In this document: positions 28,815 through 37,445 of the stretch, piece by piece | Numbering within the stretch: the stretch's first letter is position 1 | How the letters are laid out: every line of letters starts with the position of its first letter | Assembly (NCBI RefSeq): GCF_001314995.1 | Contig: NZ_CP012938.1 | Coordinates: forward strand, 372,001-436,000 | Source: Bacteroides ovatus | GTDB lineage: Bacteria; Bacteroidota; Bacteroidia; Bacteroidales; Bacteroidaceae | Length of the DNA: 64,000 nt | Direction of reading: 5' to 3' | Translations under genes and position numbers: made by a program | The notes under the pieces: model-generated | What the model was told of the DNA's origin: nothing | The model's input: only the letters and a program-made list of their open reading frames with translations | The model's database searches: none

Positions 28815-29993
28815 TTAGGATACTATATTTTTTATTTCTTCTAATGTTTTCCAGCACTGATACAGTCCTCTTGGCACATGGAAGCATCCTTTCCATTTTC
28901 CTCCTTTGAGTGGTAGCAATACTTCGCCTCTTCGGTTCAAGTAGCCATACCATTCAGGATATTCTTTATCCTTGAAATGCTCCCAAGTGTAGTCATGTAC
29001 CTTTTCAAACCATTCCAAGCATTTTTTGTCTCCCGTCAATTGATAGCCTTTCAGCAGGGAAATAAGCGTTTCGATATGGACCCACCAGAGTTTCTGGTCC
29101 CACTCCAATTGTTGGGGAGGACAACCGTTACGATCCATAAAATAGTAGATACCTCCATATTGCTTGTCCCAGCCATAATTAAGCATCGTGAGAGTAGTCT
29201 CTTTGGCTTTCTCTATCAATTCCGGACGATTCAGACGCTTGCCTAGATCCATGATAAACCACATCGCTTCAATGGCATGTCCCGGGGTCACCTGACGGCC
29301 TTCAAAACAATCGACCAAATTACCGTCTATGTCCACGTTTTCAACAATGATACCTCCGAGTTCAGGACGATAGAAAACTTCCATCACTTCATGGATACAA
29401 GTATCCATTGTTTCCCGCAGATACGTTTCATCCAATAAATGCTCTATCTCCAGTGCCAAGTTACAGAGGATCATTGGCAAGGCAAAGTTCTTCAGATTAC
29501 GGGTACCCGGATGAAGCTTATTCCATCTCCCTTTCGGATTATCCACTTTGGAAAGGATTATATCGAAAGTTTTCTTGGCAATGTCCGCATATTCCTGATT
29601 ACCGGTTGTAAGGCTCAACTGTCCGAAAGCCATGGTAGCGAATGTATACGAGAATATATTGTACGGTTCTACCAATGGTCTACCCGAACGGTCGAGGGAA
29701 AAATACCAGTTATAATTGCCGTCATGTCCATATTTTTTTAGAAATTCGCCACCCTGAATGGCACAGTCTAGCCATTCCTGACGTTTCTCCACTTTGTTGT
29801 AAAGCATGGAGAACATCCATACCTCACGACTTTGCAGCCAAATAAACTTATCCGTATCGAATACTTTTCCTTCACGGTCCAGACAGGTGAAGTAACCACC
29901 ATACTCATGGTCTTGTGAATGTTCAAGCCAGAAAGGAAGGACGTTGTCCAGGAGCTCATCCTTGTACAGACTTGCCAGTTTTTTGAAATCCAT
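28815..29993 (-). CDS. N-acylglucosamine 2-epimerase (AGE family)
   Basis: 392 residues from ATG 29993, the usual family length. An in-frame ATG at 30080 would add 29 residues without family resemblance and remains possible. The (alpha/alpha)6 barrel is recognisable: WLQSREVWMFSMLYN, TPGHAIEAMWF, KLWWVHIET and GCFHVPRGLYQCW. The His residues in GHAIE and FHVPR match the catalytic pair of the renin-binding-protein/AGE family. It interconverts GlcNAc and ManNAc (or related 2-epimers). In Bacteroides fragilis an AGE-type epimerase works in sialic acid catabolism beside an MFS transporter. Here the adjacent transporter is broken and no lyase gene is present. Confidence 0.88.
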   Translation of the reverse strand: MDFKKLASLYKDELLDNVLPFWLEHSQDHEYGGYFTCLDREGKVFDTDKFIWLQSREVWMFSMLYNKVEKRQEWLDCAIQGGEFLKKYGHDGNYNWYFSLDRSGRPLVEPYNIFSYTFATMAFGQLSLTTGNQEYADIAKKTFDIILSKVDNPKGRWNKLHPGTRNLKNFALPMILCNLALEIEHLLDETYLRETMDTCIHEVMEVFYRPELGGIIVENVDIDGNLVDCFEGRQVTPGHAIEAMWFIMDLGKRLNRPELIEKAKETTLTMLNYGWDKQYGGIYYFMDRNGCPPQQLEWDQKLWWVHIETLISLLKGYQLTGDKKCLEWFEKVHDYTWEHFKDKEYPEWYGYLNRRGEVLLPLKGGKWKGCFHVPRGLYQCWKTLEEIKNIVS

Positions 29994-30124
29994 AATCGTA
30001 TTTCCATTATAGATTGGTATGGGTAATTCAGCAGTTAAAGAGATGTCTGCTGAATGACCAATGTTATTCTTACTATCCATATTTATAAAATGTTAGTTTA
30101 TTGTTATTAAGGTCTGTTTTATAT

Positions 30125-30628
30125 TTATTCCGAACGGGTCCAGTATCTTTCAATCTCCTCCAGCGACTTCCCGGTGGTCTCCGGCACGAGTTTCCAGACA
30201 ATTAGCATATACGGCACGCACATGAGGGCGAACAGGAAGAATGTTCCGGCGGGGGTAAGGTTCTGGAGCATCCAGGGGGTTAACTGTCCGATCAGGTACG
30301 TTCCGATCCACAGAGCGAATCCTGCTATCGACATGGCCAGTCCGCGAACCTTGGTGGGATACATCTCCGAGAGGAGCACGAACACCACGGCACAGATAGA
30401 CACGGCACAGCAGAATACATAGAACAGGAAGAAAACGAGCAGGAAGAGGCTGGATACTCCCAGGGAATCTCCGAAGAGGAAGTACAGGCCGATGAGAATC
30501 AGAGAAACAACCATTCCCGAAACTCCGTAATAAACAAGTTTCTTGCGGCCTACCTTATCAATGATGACAAGAGCCAGAATGGTGGTCAAAGTATTGACTA
30601 GTCCTACCAGAACTTGGTAAAATGAAAG
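30125..30628 (-). pseudogene. 5'-truncated sugar-porter MFS transporter remnant
   Basis: The frame is open from a stop at 30629-30631 to the stop at 30125. Only the C-terminal part of a sugar-porter (XylE-like) transporter is present: homology begins at FYQVLVGLVNTLTT (helix 8 region), continues through IIDKVGRKKL, and has the conserved EMYPTKVRG loop and the terminal PETTGKSLEEIE. About 300 N-terminal residues expected for this family are missing. A TTG at 30589 could start a 154-residue peptide, but it would lack half of the substrate path. The break point near 30622-30631 lies just before the sialidase promoter region, so a deletion joined the two. It is probably the former partner of the epimerase (a NanT-like role, inferred). 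Confidence 0.85.
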
Positions 30629-30666
30629 TTAACTGTTTGCATAGCTGTATTATGGTAGAAAAGTTT

Positions 30667-30674
30667 TATCTTTA
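30667..30674 (+). promoter_or_regulatory. putative -7 box of the sialidase promoter
   Basis: TATCTTTA, one base from the Bacteroides TAnnTTTG consensus, 37 bases before the ATG. No TTTG (-33) lies at the usual 19-base distance, which is common for activator-dependent promoters. The leader AATACCCCCCATTATG resembles that of the beta-mannosidase gene. Confidence 0.45.
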
Positions 30675-30703
30675 TCGCGTTAAACTAACTAATACCCCCC
30701 ATT

Positions 30704-32338
30704 ATGAGAAGAATTTTTTATTTACTTTTCCTTGTCTTATTAGGCTATTCTTTTGACGTAAAAGCTTCAGACACAGTATTTATCCATGAAACACAAATCC
30801 CGGTTTTGATAGAGCGGCAGGATAATGTTCTGTTCTATATCCGGTTGGATGCAAAGGAAAGCAAGATACTCGATGAAGTTGTTTTAGATTTCAGTAAAAG
30901 TACCAACTTAGCGGATGTTCAGGCAATCAAACTCTATTATGGAGGAACAGAGGCCTTACAAGATCAAAACAAAAATCGCTTTGCCCCTGTAGAGTACATA
31001 TCCAGCCATCGACCGGGTGCGACATTGGCGGCTAATCCTTCCTATTCCATAAAATGTGCAGAGGTCGGACCATCGGAAAAAGTTGTATTAAGAGGTAATT
31101 ACAATTTATTTCCAGGTGTCAACTTTTTTTGGATCAGTTTGCAGATAAAAACAGATGCCTCTTTGCATACTAAAATAGTCTCTGATTTACGTGCTGTAAA
31201 AGTGGATGGGAAAGAACTTTATTGTAAATTTATTTCTCCGAAAGCTATTACTCACCGGATGGCAGTCGGAGTTCGTCATGCTGGTAATGACGGTTCTGCT
31301 TCCTTCCGTATTCCCGGATTAGTGACAACCAATAAAGGAACATTATTGGGAGTGTACGATGTCCGATATAATAGTAGTGTCGATTTACAGGAATATGTAG
31401 ATGTGGGTTTGAGTCGTAGCACTGACGGAGGGAAGAGCTGGGAGAAAATGCGTCTTCCGCTTTCATTTGGTGAGTATGGCGGTTTGCCTAAAGCACAGAA
31501 TGGGGTAGGAGATCCCTCTATTTTGGTAGATACTCAAACGAATACCGTCTGGGTGGTTGCCGCATGGACACATGGTATGGGTAATCAACGTGCCTGGTGG
31601 AGCTCCCATCCGGGAATGGATATAAACCATACCGCACAGCTGGTATTGGCAAAGAGCACAGACGATGGTAAAACATGGTCGAAACCGATCAATATAACAG
31701 AGCAGGTAAAAGATCCGTCCTGGTATTTTCTCCTTCAAGGACCAGGACGAGGAATAACGATGAGCGACGGTACATTAGTATTTCCAACACAGTTTATCGA
31801 CTCTACCCGTATCCCGAATGCAGGAATCATGTATAGTAAAGACCGGGGAAAAACATGGAAAATGCATCATCTGGCACGAACAAATACAACGGAAGCACAA
31901 GTTGCGGAAATAGAACCGGGAGTATTGATGCTGAATATGCGTGACAATAGAGGAGGAAGCCGGGCTATTGCCATAACGAAAGATTTGGGAAAAACCTGGA
32001 CAGAACACCCATCTTCACGTAAGGCACTTCAGGAACCGGTATGTATGGCCAGTCTGATTCATGTCGATGCCAAGGACAACGTTTTGAATAAAGACCTCCT
32101 GTTGTTTTCAAATCCGGATACGACTAAAGGGCGCAATCATATAACAATAAAAGCAAGTCTGGATAAAGGACTTACCTGGTTGCCCGAACATCAAATCATG
32201 CTCGACGAAGCAGAAGGATGGGGATATAGTTGCCTGACGATGATTGATAAAGAGACAATCGGTATTCTATATGAGAGCAGTGTGGCACACATGACTTTTC
32301 AGGCGGTGAAATTAACAGATTTGTTAGGAATGAAATGA
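30704..32338 (+). CDS. nanH: exo-alpha-sialidase (GH33)
   Basis: 544 residues, the length I recall for B. thetaiotaomicron BtSA. Signal peptide MRRIFYLLFLVLLGYSFDVKA. Residues about 25-185 form the N-terminal sialidase-associated beta domain; residues about 190-544 are the six-bladed propeller. Visible motifs: SFRIPGLV with the first catalytic Arg (about 202), five Asp boxes (SRSTDGGKSW, KSTDDGKTW, YSKDRGKTW, TKDLGKTW, SLDKGLTW), LNMRDN with a second Arg, and GYSCLTMI with the likely nucleophile Tyr. It removes terminal sialic acid from host glycans and heads the + strand locus with mannosidase and hexosaminidases. It should act first and expose galactose or hexosamine residues. Confidence 0.95.
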   Translation: MRRIFYLLFLVLLGYSFDVKASDTVFIHETQIPVLIERQDNVLFYIRLDAKESKILDEVVLDFSKSTNLADVQAIKLYYGGTEALQDQNKNRFAPVEYISSHRPGATLAANPSYSIKCAEVGPSEKVVLRGNYNLFPGVNFFWISLQIKTDASLHTKIVSDLRAVKVDGKELYCKFISPKAITHRMAVGVRHAGNDGSASFRIPGLVTTNKGTLLGVYDVRYNSSVDLQEYVDVGLSRSTDGGKSWEKMRLPLSFGEYGGLPKAQNGVGDPSILVDTQTNTVWVVAAWTHGMGNQRAWWSSHPGMDINHTAQLVLAKSTDDGKTWSKPINITEQVKDPSWYFLLQGPGRGITMSDGTLVFPTQFIDSTRIPNAGIMYSKDRGKTWKMHHLARTNTTEAQVAEIEPGVLMLNMRDNRGGSRAIAITKDLGKTWTEHPSSRKALQEPVCMASLIHVDAKDNVLNKDLLLFSNPDTTKGRNHITIKASLDKGLTWLPEHQIMLDEAEGWGYSCLTMIDKETIGILYESSVAHMTFQAVKLTDLLGMK

Positions 32339-32456
32339 TAGATATAATAGCGGTTAAACTATCTGATATGATAAAAGAATAAAACCGTATATTTATCGTG
32401 GCGTGCAAAAACAACATATTTTGTTAAATTATCAGTGAAATTTGCTGAAAAAATAA

Positions 32457-32464
32457 TATCTTTG
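32457..32464 (+). promoter_or_regulatory. putative -7 box of the beta-mannosidase promoter
   Basis: TATCTTTG, a perfect TAnnTTTG match, 35 bases before the ATG at 32492. A TTTG lies upstream at 32441-32444, but its spacing (12 bases) is too short for a standard -33 element. The leader GTTAATATCTAATGCCCCC parallels that of the sialidase gene. It also places the start of transcription downstream of the alternative start codon at 32435. Confidence 0.5.
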
Positions 32465-32491
32465 AATCCGTTAATATCTAATGCCCCCACT

Positions 32492-35086
32492 ATGATGATT
32501 AATTTGATCGGAAAAAAGGCTCAAATAGCATGTGAACTACTATGCTGTTGCAGTATGGCATATGCACAGAGCAATGACAATTCCGAAGTTGTCGTTCTAA
32601 ATACAGGCTGGGAGTTTTCCCAGGCAGGGACGGAGCTGTGGCGACCGGCACAGGTTCCGGGCACCGTTCATCAGGATCTTATTAACCATAAACAACTTCC
32701 CGATCCTTTTTATGGCATCAATGAACAAAAGATTCAGTGGGTGGAAAATGAAGACTGGGAATACCGGACTGCTTTTACAGTTACCCCCGAACAACTGAAA
32801 CGGGATGACGCCCAATTGGTTTTTGAAGGCCTTGACACATACGCCGATGTATACCTCAATGGAGCACTGTTGCTGAAAGCCGATAACATGTTTGTCGGTT
32901 ATACCATACCCGTCAAGTCCCAACTCCGTATCGGAGAAAACCTTCTTCACATCTATTTTCATTCCCCCATCCGGCAGACACTGCCTCAATATAACTCGAA
33001 CGGATTCAACTATCCGGCAGACAACGACCATCACGACAAACATTTAAGCATATTCTCCCGTAAAGCCCCTTACAGCTATGGCTGGGACTGGGGAATCCGC
33101 ATGGTGACCAGCGGCATCTGGCGTCCGGTGACCATCCGTTTTTATGACGCAGCTTCTATCAGTGACTACCACGTAAAACAACTCGCACTGACCGACCAGC
33201 TCGCAAACCTGTCTAATGAATTAGAAATAAACAACATACTCTCCCGGCCACTTCAGGCAGAGGTGAGAATCAATACCTCATTCGAAGGAAGTGCAGAAAA
33301 AAGCATCAGCCAGGCAATCACCTTACAGCCCGGAATCAATCATGTTTCCATACCTTCCGAAGTGGCATCCCCCGTACGTTGGATGCCGAATGGATGGGGA
33401 AAGCCCGCCCTGTATGATTTCTCCGCTCAAATCATAGTAGAAGATAAAGTCGTAGCCGAGCAATCGCACCGGATAGGACTGCGTACTGTTCGCCTCGTTA
33501 ATGAAAAAGATAAAGACGGAGAATCCTTCTATTTTGAAGTAAATGGTGTACCTATGTTTGCCAAAGGAGCCAATTACATCCCCCAGGATGCACTCTTGAC
33601 TAACGTCACTACCGAACGCTACCAAACCTTATTCCGCGACATCCGCGAAGCGAACATGAATGTCATTCGTGTATGGGGAGGTGGAACGTACGAAGATGAC
33701 CGTTTCTATGACCTGGCAGATGAAAACGGAATACTGGTGTGGCAAGACTTCATGTTTGCCTGCACTCCCTATCCGTTCGACCCCACCTTTCTGAAAAGGG
33801 TAGAGGCGGAAGCCTGCTATAACATCCGTCGCCTTCGCAATCATGCTTCCCTGGCGATGTGGTGCGGCAATAACGAAATACTGGAAGCCTTAAAATATTG
33901 GGGATTCGACAAGAACTTCCCGCCCGAAATCTATCAGGAAATGTTTCGAGGCTACGACAAACTGTTCCATCAGCTCCTTCCAGCCAAGGTTAAGGAACTG
34001 GATGCCGACCGTTTCTACATACACAGCTCCCCGTATTTTGCCAACTGGGGGCGTCCTGAATCCTGGGGGATAGGAGACAGCCATAACTGGGGAGTCTGGT
34101 ATGGTCAGAAAACATTCGAGTCACTCGATACAGACCTGCCCCGTTTCATGAGCGAATTCGGTTTTCAGTCCTTCCCGGAAATGAAGACCATCTCCACTTT
34201 CGCCGCTCCGGAAGATTATCAGATAGAATCGGAAGTGATGAATGCTCATCAGAAAAGCAGCATCGGCAACGCCCTGATTCGTACCTACATGGAGCGCGAC
34301 TATATCATCCCCGAAAAATTTGAAGACTTTGTCTATGTCGGACTAGTACTGCAAGGACAAGGAATGCGTCACGGACTGGAAGCACACCGCCGGAACCGTC
34401 CTTACTGTATGGGTACCCTGTATTGGCAACTGAATGACAGCTGGCCGGTAGTATCCTGGTCGAGCATCGACTATTACGGTAACTGGAAAGCCCTGCATTA
34501 CCAAGCCAAACGAGTCTTTGCTCCAATCCTCATCAATCCTATCCGGCAGAACGACAGCCTCAATATCTACCTGATTTCCGACTGTCCGGACACCAAAGAC
34601 CACCTGATGTTGGAAATGAAAGTAACAGACTTTGACGGAAAGAAACAAGGCAAGCCTATACAACTCAACACATTGACAGTTCCGGCTAACACTTCCCAAT
34701 GCGTGTACCGTATAAAACCCGACACCTGGCTATCACCGGAAGAACAGCAACGCTGTTTCATGCAACTGACGCTAAAAGACAAGGCAGGAAACACCCTTGC
34801 CGAAACCGTATACTTCTTTAGAAAAACAAAAGACCTGCTTCTGCCTGAAACAACCGTTTCCTGCAAGATGAAACAGAAAGACGGCATGTGTGAACTGACA
34901 TTGTTTTCTCCCGCTCTTGCAAAAGATGTCTTTATTGAAATTCCTTTGCAGGGAGCCCGTTTCAGCGACAACTTTTTCGACCTTCTTCCCGGAGAACGTA
35001 AAACGGTCGTCATCACTTCTCCCCAAATAAAGAAAGGAGAGGAGCTGCCTTTGACAATCAAACATATTCGTGAAACTTATAATTAA
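32492..35086 (+). CDS. beta-mannosidase (GH2), BtMan2A-like
   Basis: 864 residues from ATG 32492. This start puts the acid/base (in CGNNE) at E462 and the nucleophile (in MSEFG) at E555, the numbering I recall for B. thetaiotaomicron BtMan2A. An earlier in-frame ATG at 32435 lies upstream of the likely promoter box and is rejected. Signal peptide region ELLCCCSMAYAQ. Domains: sugar-binding jelly roll (about 25-200), Ig-like domain, TIM barrel (about 310-640 with RVWGGGTYEDD and LYWQLNDSWPVVSWSS), then C-terminal beta domains. It releases terminal beta-mannose, for example from the N-glycan core. It is followed after 34 bases by GH20 genes in one operon. Confidence 0.95.
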   Translation: MMINLIGKKAQIACELLCCCSMAYAQSNDNSEVVVLNTGWEFSQAGTELWRPAQVPGTVHQDLINHKQLPDPFYGINEQKIQWVENEDWEYRTAFTVTPEQLKRDDAQLVFEGLDTYADVYLNGALLLKADNMFVGYTIPVKSQLRIGENLLHIYFHSPIRQTLPQYNSNGFNYPADNDHHDKHLSIFSRKAPYSYGWDWGIRMVTSGIWRPVTIRFYDAASISDYHVKQLALTDQLANLSNELEINNILSRPLQAEVRINTSFEGSAEKSISQAITLQPGINHVSIPSEVASPVRWMPNGWGKPALYDFSAQIIVEDKVVAEQSHRIGLRTVRLVNEKDKDGESFYFEVNGVPMFAKGANYIPQDALLTNVTTERYQTLFRDIREANMNVIRVWGGGTYEDDRFYDLADENGILVWQDFMFACTPYPFDPTFLKRVEAEACYNIRRLRNHASLAMWCGNNEILEALKYWGFDKNFPPEIYQEMFRGYDKLFHQLLPAKVKELDADRFYIHSSPYFANWGRPESWGIGDSHNWGVWYGQKTFESLDTDLPRFMSEFGFQSFPEMKTISTFAAPEDYQIESEVMNAHQKSSIGNALIRTYMERDYIIPEKFEDFVYVGLVLQGQGMRHGLEAHRRNRPYCMGTLYWQLNDSWPVVSWSSIDYYGNWKALHYQAKRVFAPILINPIRQNDSLNIYLISDCPDTKDHLMLEMKVTDFDGKKQGKPIQLNTLTVPANTSQCVYRIKPDTWLSPEEQQRCFMQLTLKDKAGNTLAETVYFFRKTKDLLLPETTVSCKMKQKDGMCELTLFSPALAKDVFIEIPLQGARFSDNFFDLLPGERKTVVITSPQIKKGEELPLTIKHIRETYN

Positions 35087-35120
35087 TCTATTAATAACTT
35101 AACACTTAATTTTTTAGTTT

Positions 35121-37445
35121 ATGAAGCAACTCTTTAAATTAACCGGATGTCTGGCACTAGCAGGACTTTTTGCCTCTTGCCAATCGGTGCAACAGGAAGC
35201 CAACTACCAGATCATCCCCATGCCACAAGAAATTGTAACCGCTCAAGGAAGTCCCTTCATCCTCAAGAGCAGTGTGAAAATTCTCTATCCGGAAGGAAAC
35301 GAGAAGATGCAACGCAACGCAAAATTCCTGGCAGACTATCTGAAAACGGCTACCGGAAAAGATTTCGCCATTGAAGCCGGAACAGAAGGTAAAAACGCAA
35401 TCGTACTGGCATTAGGCACGGAGAACGAAAATCCGGAATCCTACCAGATGAAAGTTACCGGTGACGGAATCACGATTACTGGTCCTACGGAAGCCGGCGT
35501 ATTCTATGGCATCCAGTCCCTGCGCAAATCATTGCCTGTGGCTGTCGGTGCGGATATTGCCATGCCAGCCGTAGAAATCAATGACGCTCCCCGCTTTGGC
35601 TATCGTGGCGCGCATTTCGATACCAGCCGTCATTTCTTTACCGTGGATGAAATAAAGACCTACATCGACATGCAGGCTTTACATAACATGAACCGCCTCC
35701 ACTGGCATATCACCGACGATCAAGGTTGGCGTCTGGAAATCAAAAAATACCCGAAACTGACTGAAATCGGTGCTAACAGAACAGAAACAGTCATCGGACG
35801 TAACTCCGGCGAATACGACGGCAAACCTTACGGTGGATTCTACACCCAGGAACAAGCCAAAGAAATTGTAGATTATGCAGCCGAACGCTACATCACCGTT
35901 GTTCCCGAAATCGACCTTCCGGGACACATGCAAGCTGCCCTTGCCGCTTACCCTGAACTGGGTTGTACCGGTGGTCCATACGAAGTATGGAGACAATGGG
36001 GTGTATCCGAGGATGTGCTTTGCGCCGGAAACGACCAAGTATTGAAATTCTTGGAAGATGTTTATGGTGAATTGATTGAAATCTTCCCATCACAATATAT
36101 TCATGTAGGGGGCGACGAATGCCCGAAAGTAAGATGGGAAAAATGTCCGAAGTGCCAGGCACGTATCAAAGCATTGGGATTGAAGTCAGATCAGAGCCAC
36201 AGCAAAGAAGAACGTTTGCAGAGCTTTGTCATCAACCATATTGAGAAATTCCTGAACGACCACGGACGTCAAATCATCGGTTGGGATGAAATCCTCGAAG
36301 GCGGACTTGCTCCGAATGCTACCGTGATGTCATGGCGTGGTGAGAAAGGTGGTATCGAAGCTGCGAAGCAGAAACACGATGTCATCATGACACCGAACAC
36401 CTATCTGTATTTCGACTACTACCAAGCTAAAGACATCGAAAACGAACCGTTCGGTATCGGTGGTTATCTGCCGATGGAAAGAGTGTATAGCTACGAGCCG
36501 ATGTCGGCTTCTCTTACTCCGGAAGAACAGAAATACATCAAGGGAGTGCAAGCCAACCTCTGGACAGAATACATCGCTACCTTCCCGCATGCACAATACA
36601 TGGTATTGCCTCGTTGGGCTGCTTTGTGTGAAATTCAGTGGTCCAGCCCCGAAAAGAAAAACTATGCCAACTTCCTGTCCCGTCTTCCACAACTGATTAA
36701 GTGGTACGATGCAGAAGGATACAATTACGCTAAACACGTATTTGACGTACAAGCCGAGTTTGACCCGAATCCGGCAGAAGGAACAATGGACGTTACCCTG
36801 TCTACCATCGACGGTGCCCCTGTTTACTATACATTAGACGGCACAGAACCTACTGCCGCTTCCCCCGTTTACGAAGGAGTATTGAAAATCAAGGAAAATG
36901 TAACCCTGTCCGCCAAAGCCATTCGTCCCAACGGCGAAAGCAAGACAGTGACAGAGAAGATTGATTTCAGCAAATCCAGCATGAAGCCGATTGTAGCCAA
37001 TCAGCCTATCAATGAACAATACCTGTTCAAAGGAGCTTCCACTTTGATAGATGGTCTGAAAGGAAATAGCAGCTATAAGTCAGGCCGTTGGATCGCTTTC
37101 AACGGAAACGACATGGATATGACTATCGACCTCCAGCAACCTACTGAAATCTCAAGCGTGGCAATCTCTACCAATGTAGCAAAAGGGGACTGGGTATTTG
37201 ATGCCAGAAACCTGTCCGTAGAAACTTCAGATGATGGCAAGACCTTCAAAAAGATTGCTTCCGAAGAATATCCGGAGATGAAAGAGACAGACAAAGACGG
37301 AATCGTTGAGCACAAACTAACCTTTGCTCCTGTGACCACCCAATACGTGAGAGTCATTGCTTCACCGGAGAAATCACTTCCGGCATGGCATGGAGGAAAA
37401 GGTAAAAACGCATTTTTATTTGTAGACGAAATCAAAATTGATTAA
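35121..37445 (+). CDS. beta-N-acetylhexosaminidase (GH20) lipoprotein with discoidin-like C-terminus
   Basis: 774 residues; lipobox LAGLFASC (Cys about 20). Residues about 30-150 form the GH20b domain; the catalytic barrel (about 155-510) carries HWHITDDQGWRLEIK and HVGGDEC with the catalytic pair D332-E333. Residues about 550-620 form a chitobiase-type C-terminal domain (YYTLDGTEPTAASPVY), and about 640-774 a discoidin (F5/8-type) carbohydrate-binding module. It removes terminal beta-GlcNAc/GalNAc by the substrate-assisted mechanism. It is probably surface- or outer-membrane-bound. The stop overlaps the start of the next GH20 gene by one base. Confidence 0.95.
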   Translation: MKQLFKLTGCLALAGLFASCQSVQQEANYQIIPMPQEIVTAQGSPFILKSSVKILYPEGNEKMQRNAKFLADYLKTATGKDFAIEAGTEGKNAIVLALGTENENPESYQMKVTGDGITITGPTEAGVFYGIQSLRKSLPVAVGADIAMPAVEINDAPRFGYRGAHFDTSRHFFTVDEIKTYIDMQALHNMNRLHWHITDDQGWRLEIKKYPKLTEIGANRTETVIGRNSGEYDGKPYGGFYTQEQAKEIVDYAAERYITVVPEIDLPGHMQAALAAYPELGCTGGPYEVWRQWGVSEDVLCAGNDQVLKFLEDVYGELIEIFPSQYIHVGGDECPKVRWEKCPKCQARIKALGLKSDQSHSKEERLQSFVINHIEKFLNDHGRQIIGWDEILEGGLAPNATVMSWRGEKGGIEAAKQKHDVIMTPNTYLYFDYYQAKDIENEPFGIGGYLPMERVYSYEPMSASLTPEEQKYIKGVQANLWTEYIATFPHAQYMVLPRWAALCEIQWSSPEKKNYANFLSRLPQLIKWYDAEGYNYAKHVFDVQAEFDPNPAEGTMDVTLSTIDGAPVYYTLDGTEPTAASPVYEGVLKIKENVTLSAKAIRPNGESKTVTEKIDFSKSSMKPIVANQPINEQYLFKGASTLIDGLKGNSSYKSGRWIAFNGNDMDMTIDLQQPTEISSVAISTNVAKGDWVFDARNLSVETSDDGKTFKKIASEEYPEMKETDKDGIVEHKLTFAPVTTQYVRVIASPEKSLPAWHGGKGKNAFLFVDEIKID

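Noticed and set aside
28795..28953. N-terminal extension of the PUL B susC frame
   Set aside because: It overlaps the 3' end of the epimerase gene and precedes a normal signal peptide at 28794; its sequence looks like an out-of-frame translation.
28815..32338. Complete sialic acid catabolic operon (nan)
   Set aside because: Sialidase and epimerase are present, but no N-acetylneuraminate lyase is seen and the transporter is truncated, so a working pathway cannot be claimed from this window.
32435..32491. Earlier start of the beta-mannosidase
   Set aside because: It overlaps the likely promoter box, and the 32492 start reproduces the E462/E555 numbering I recall for BtMan2A.
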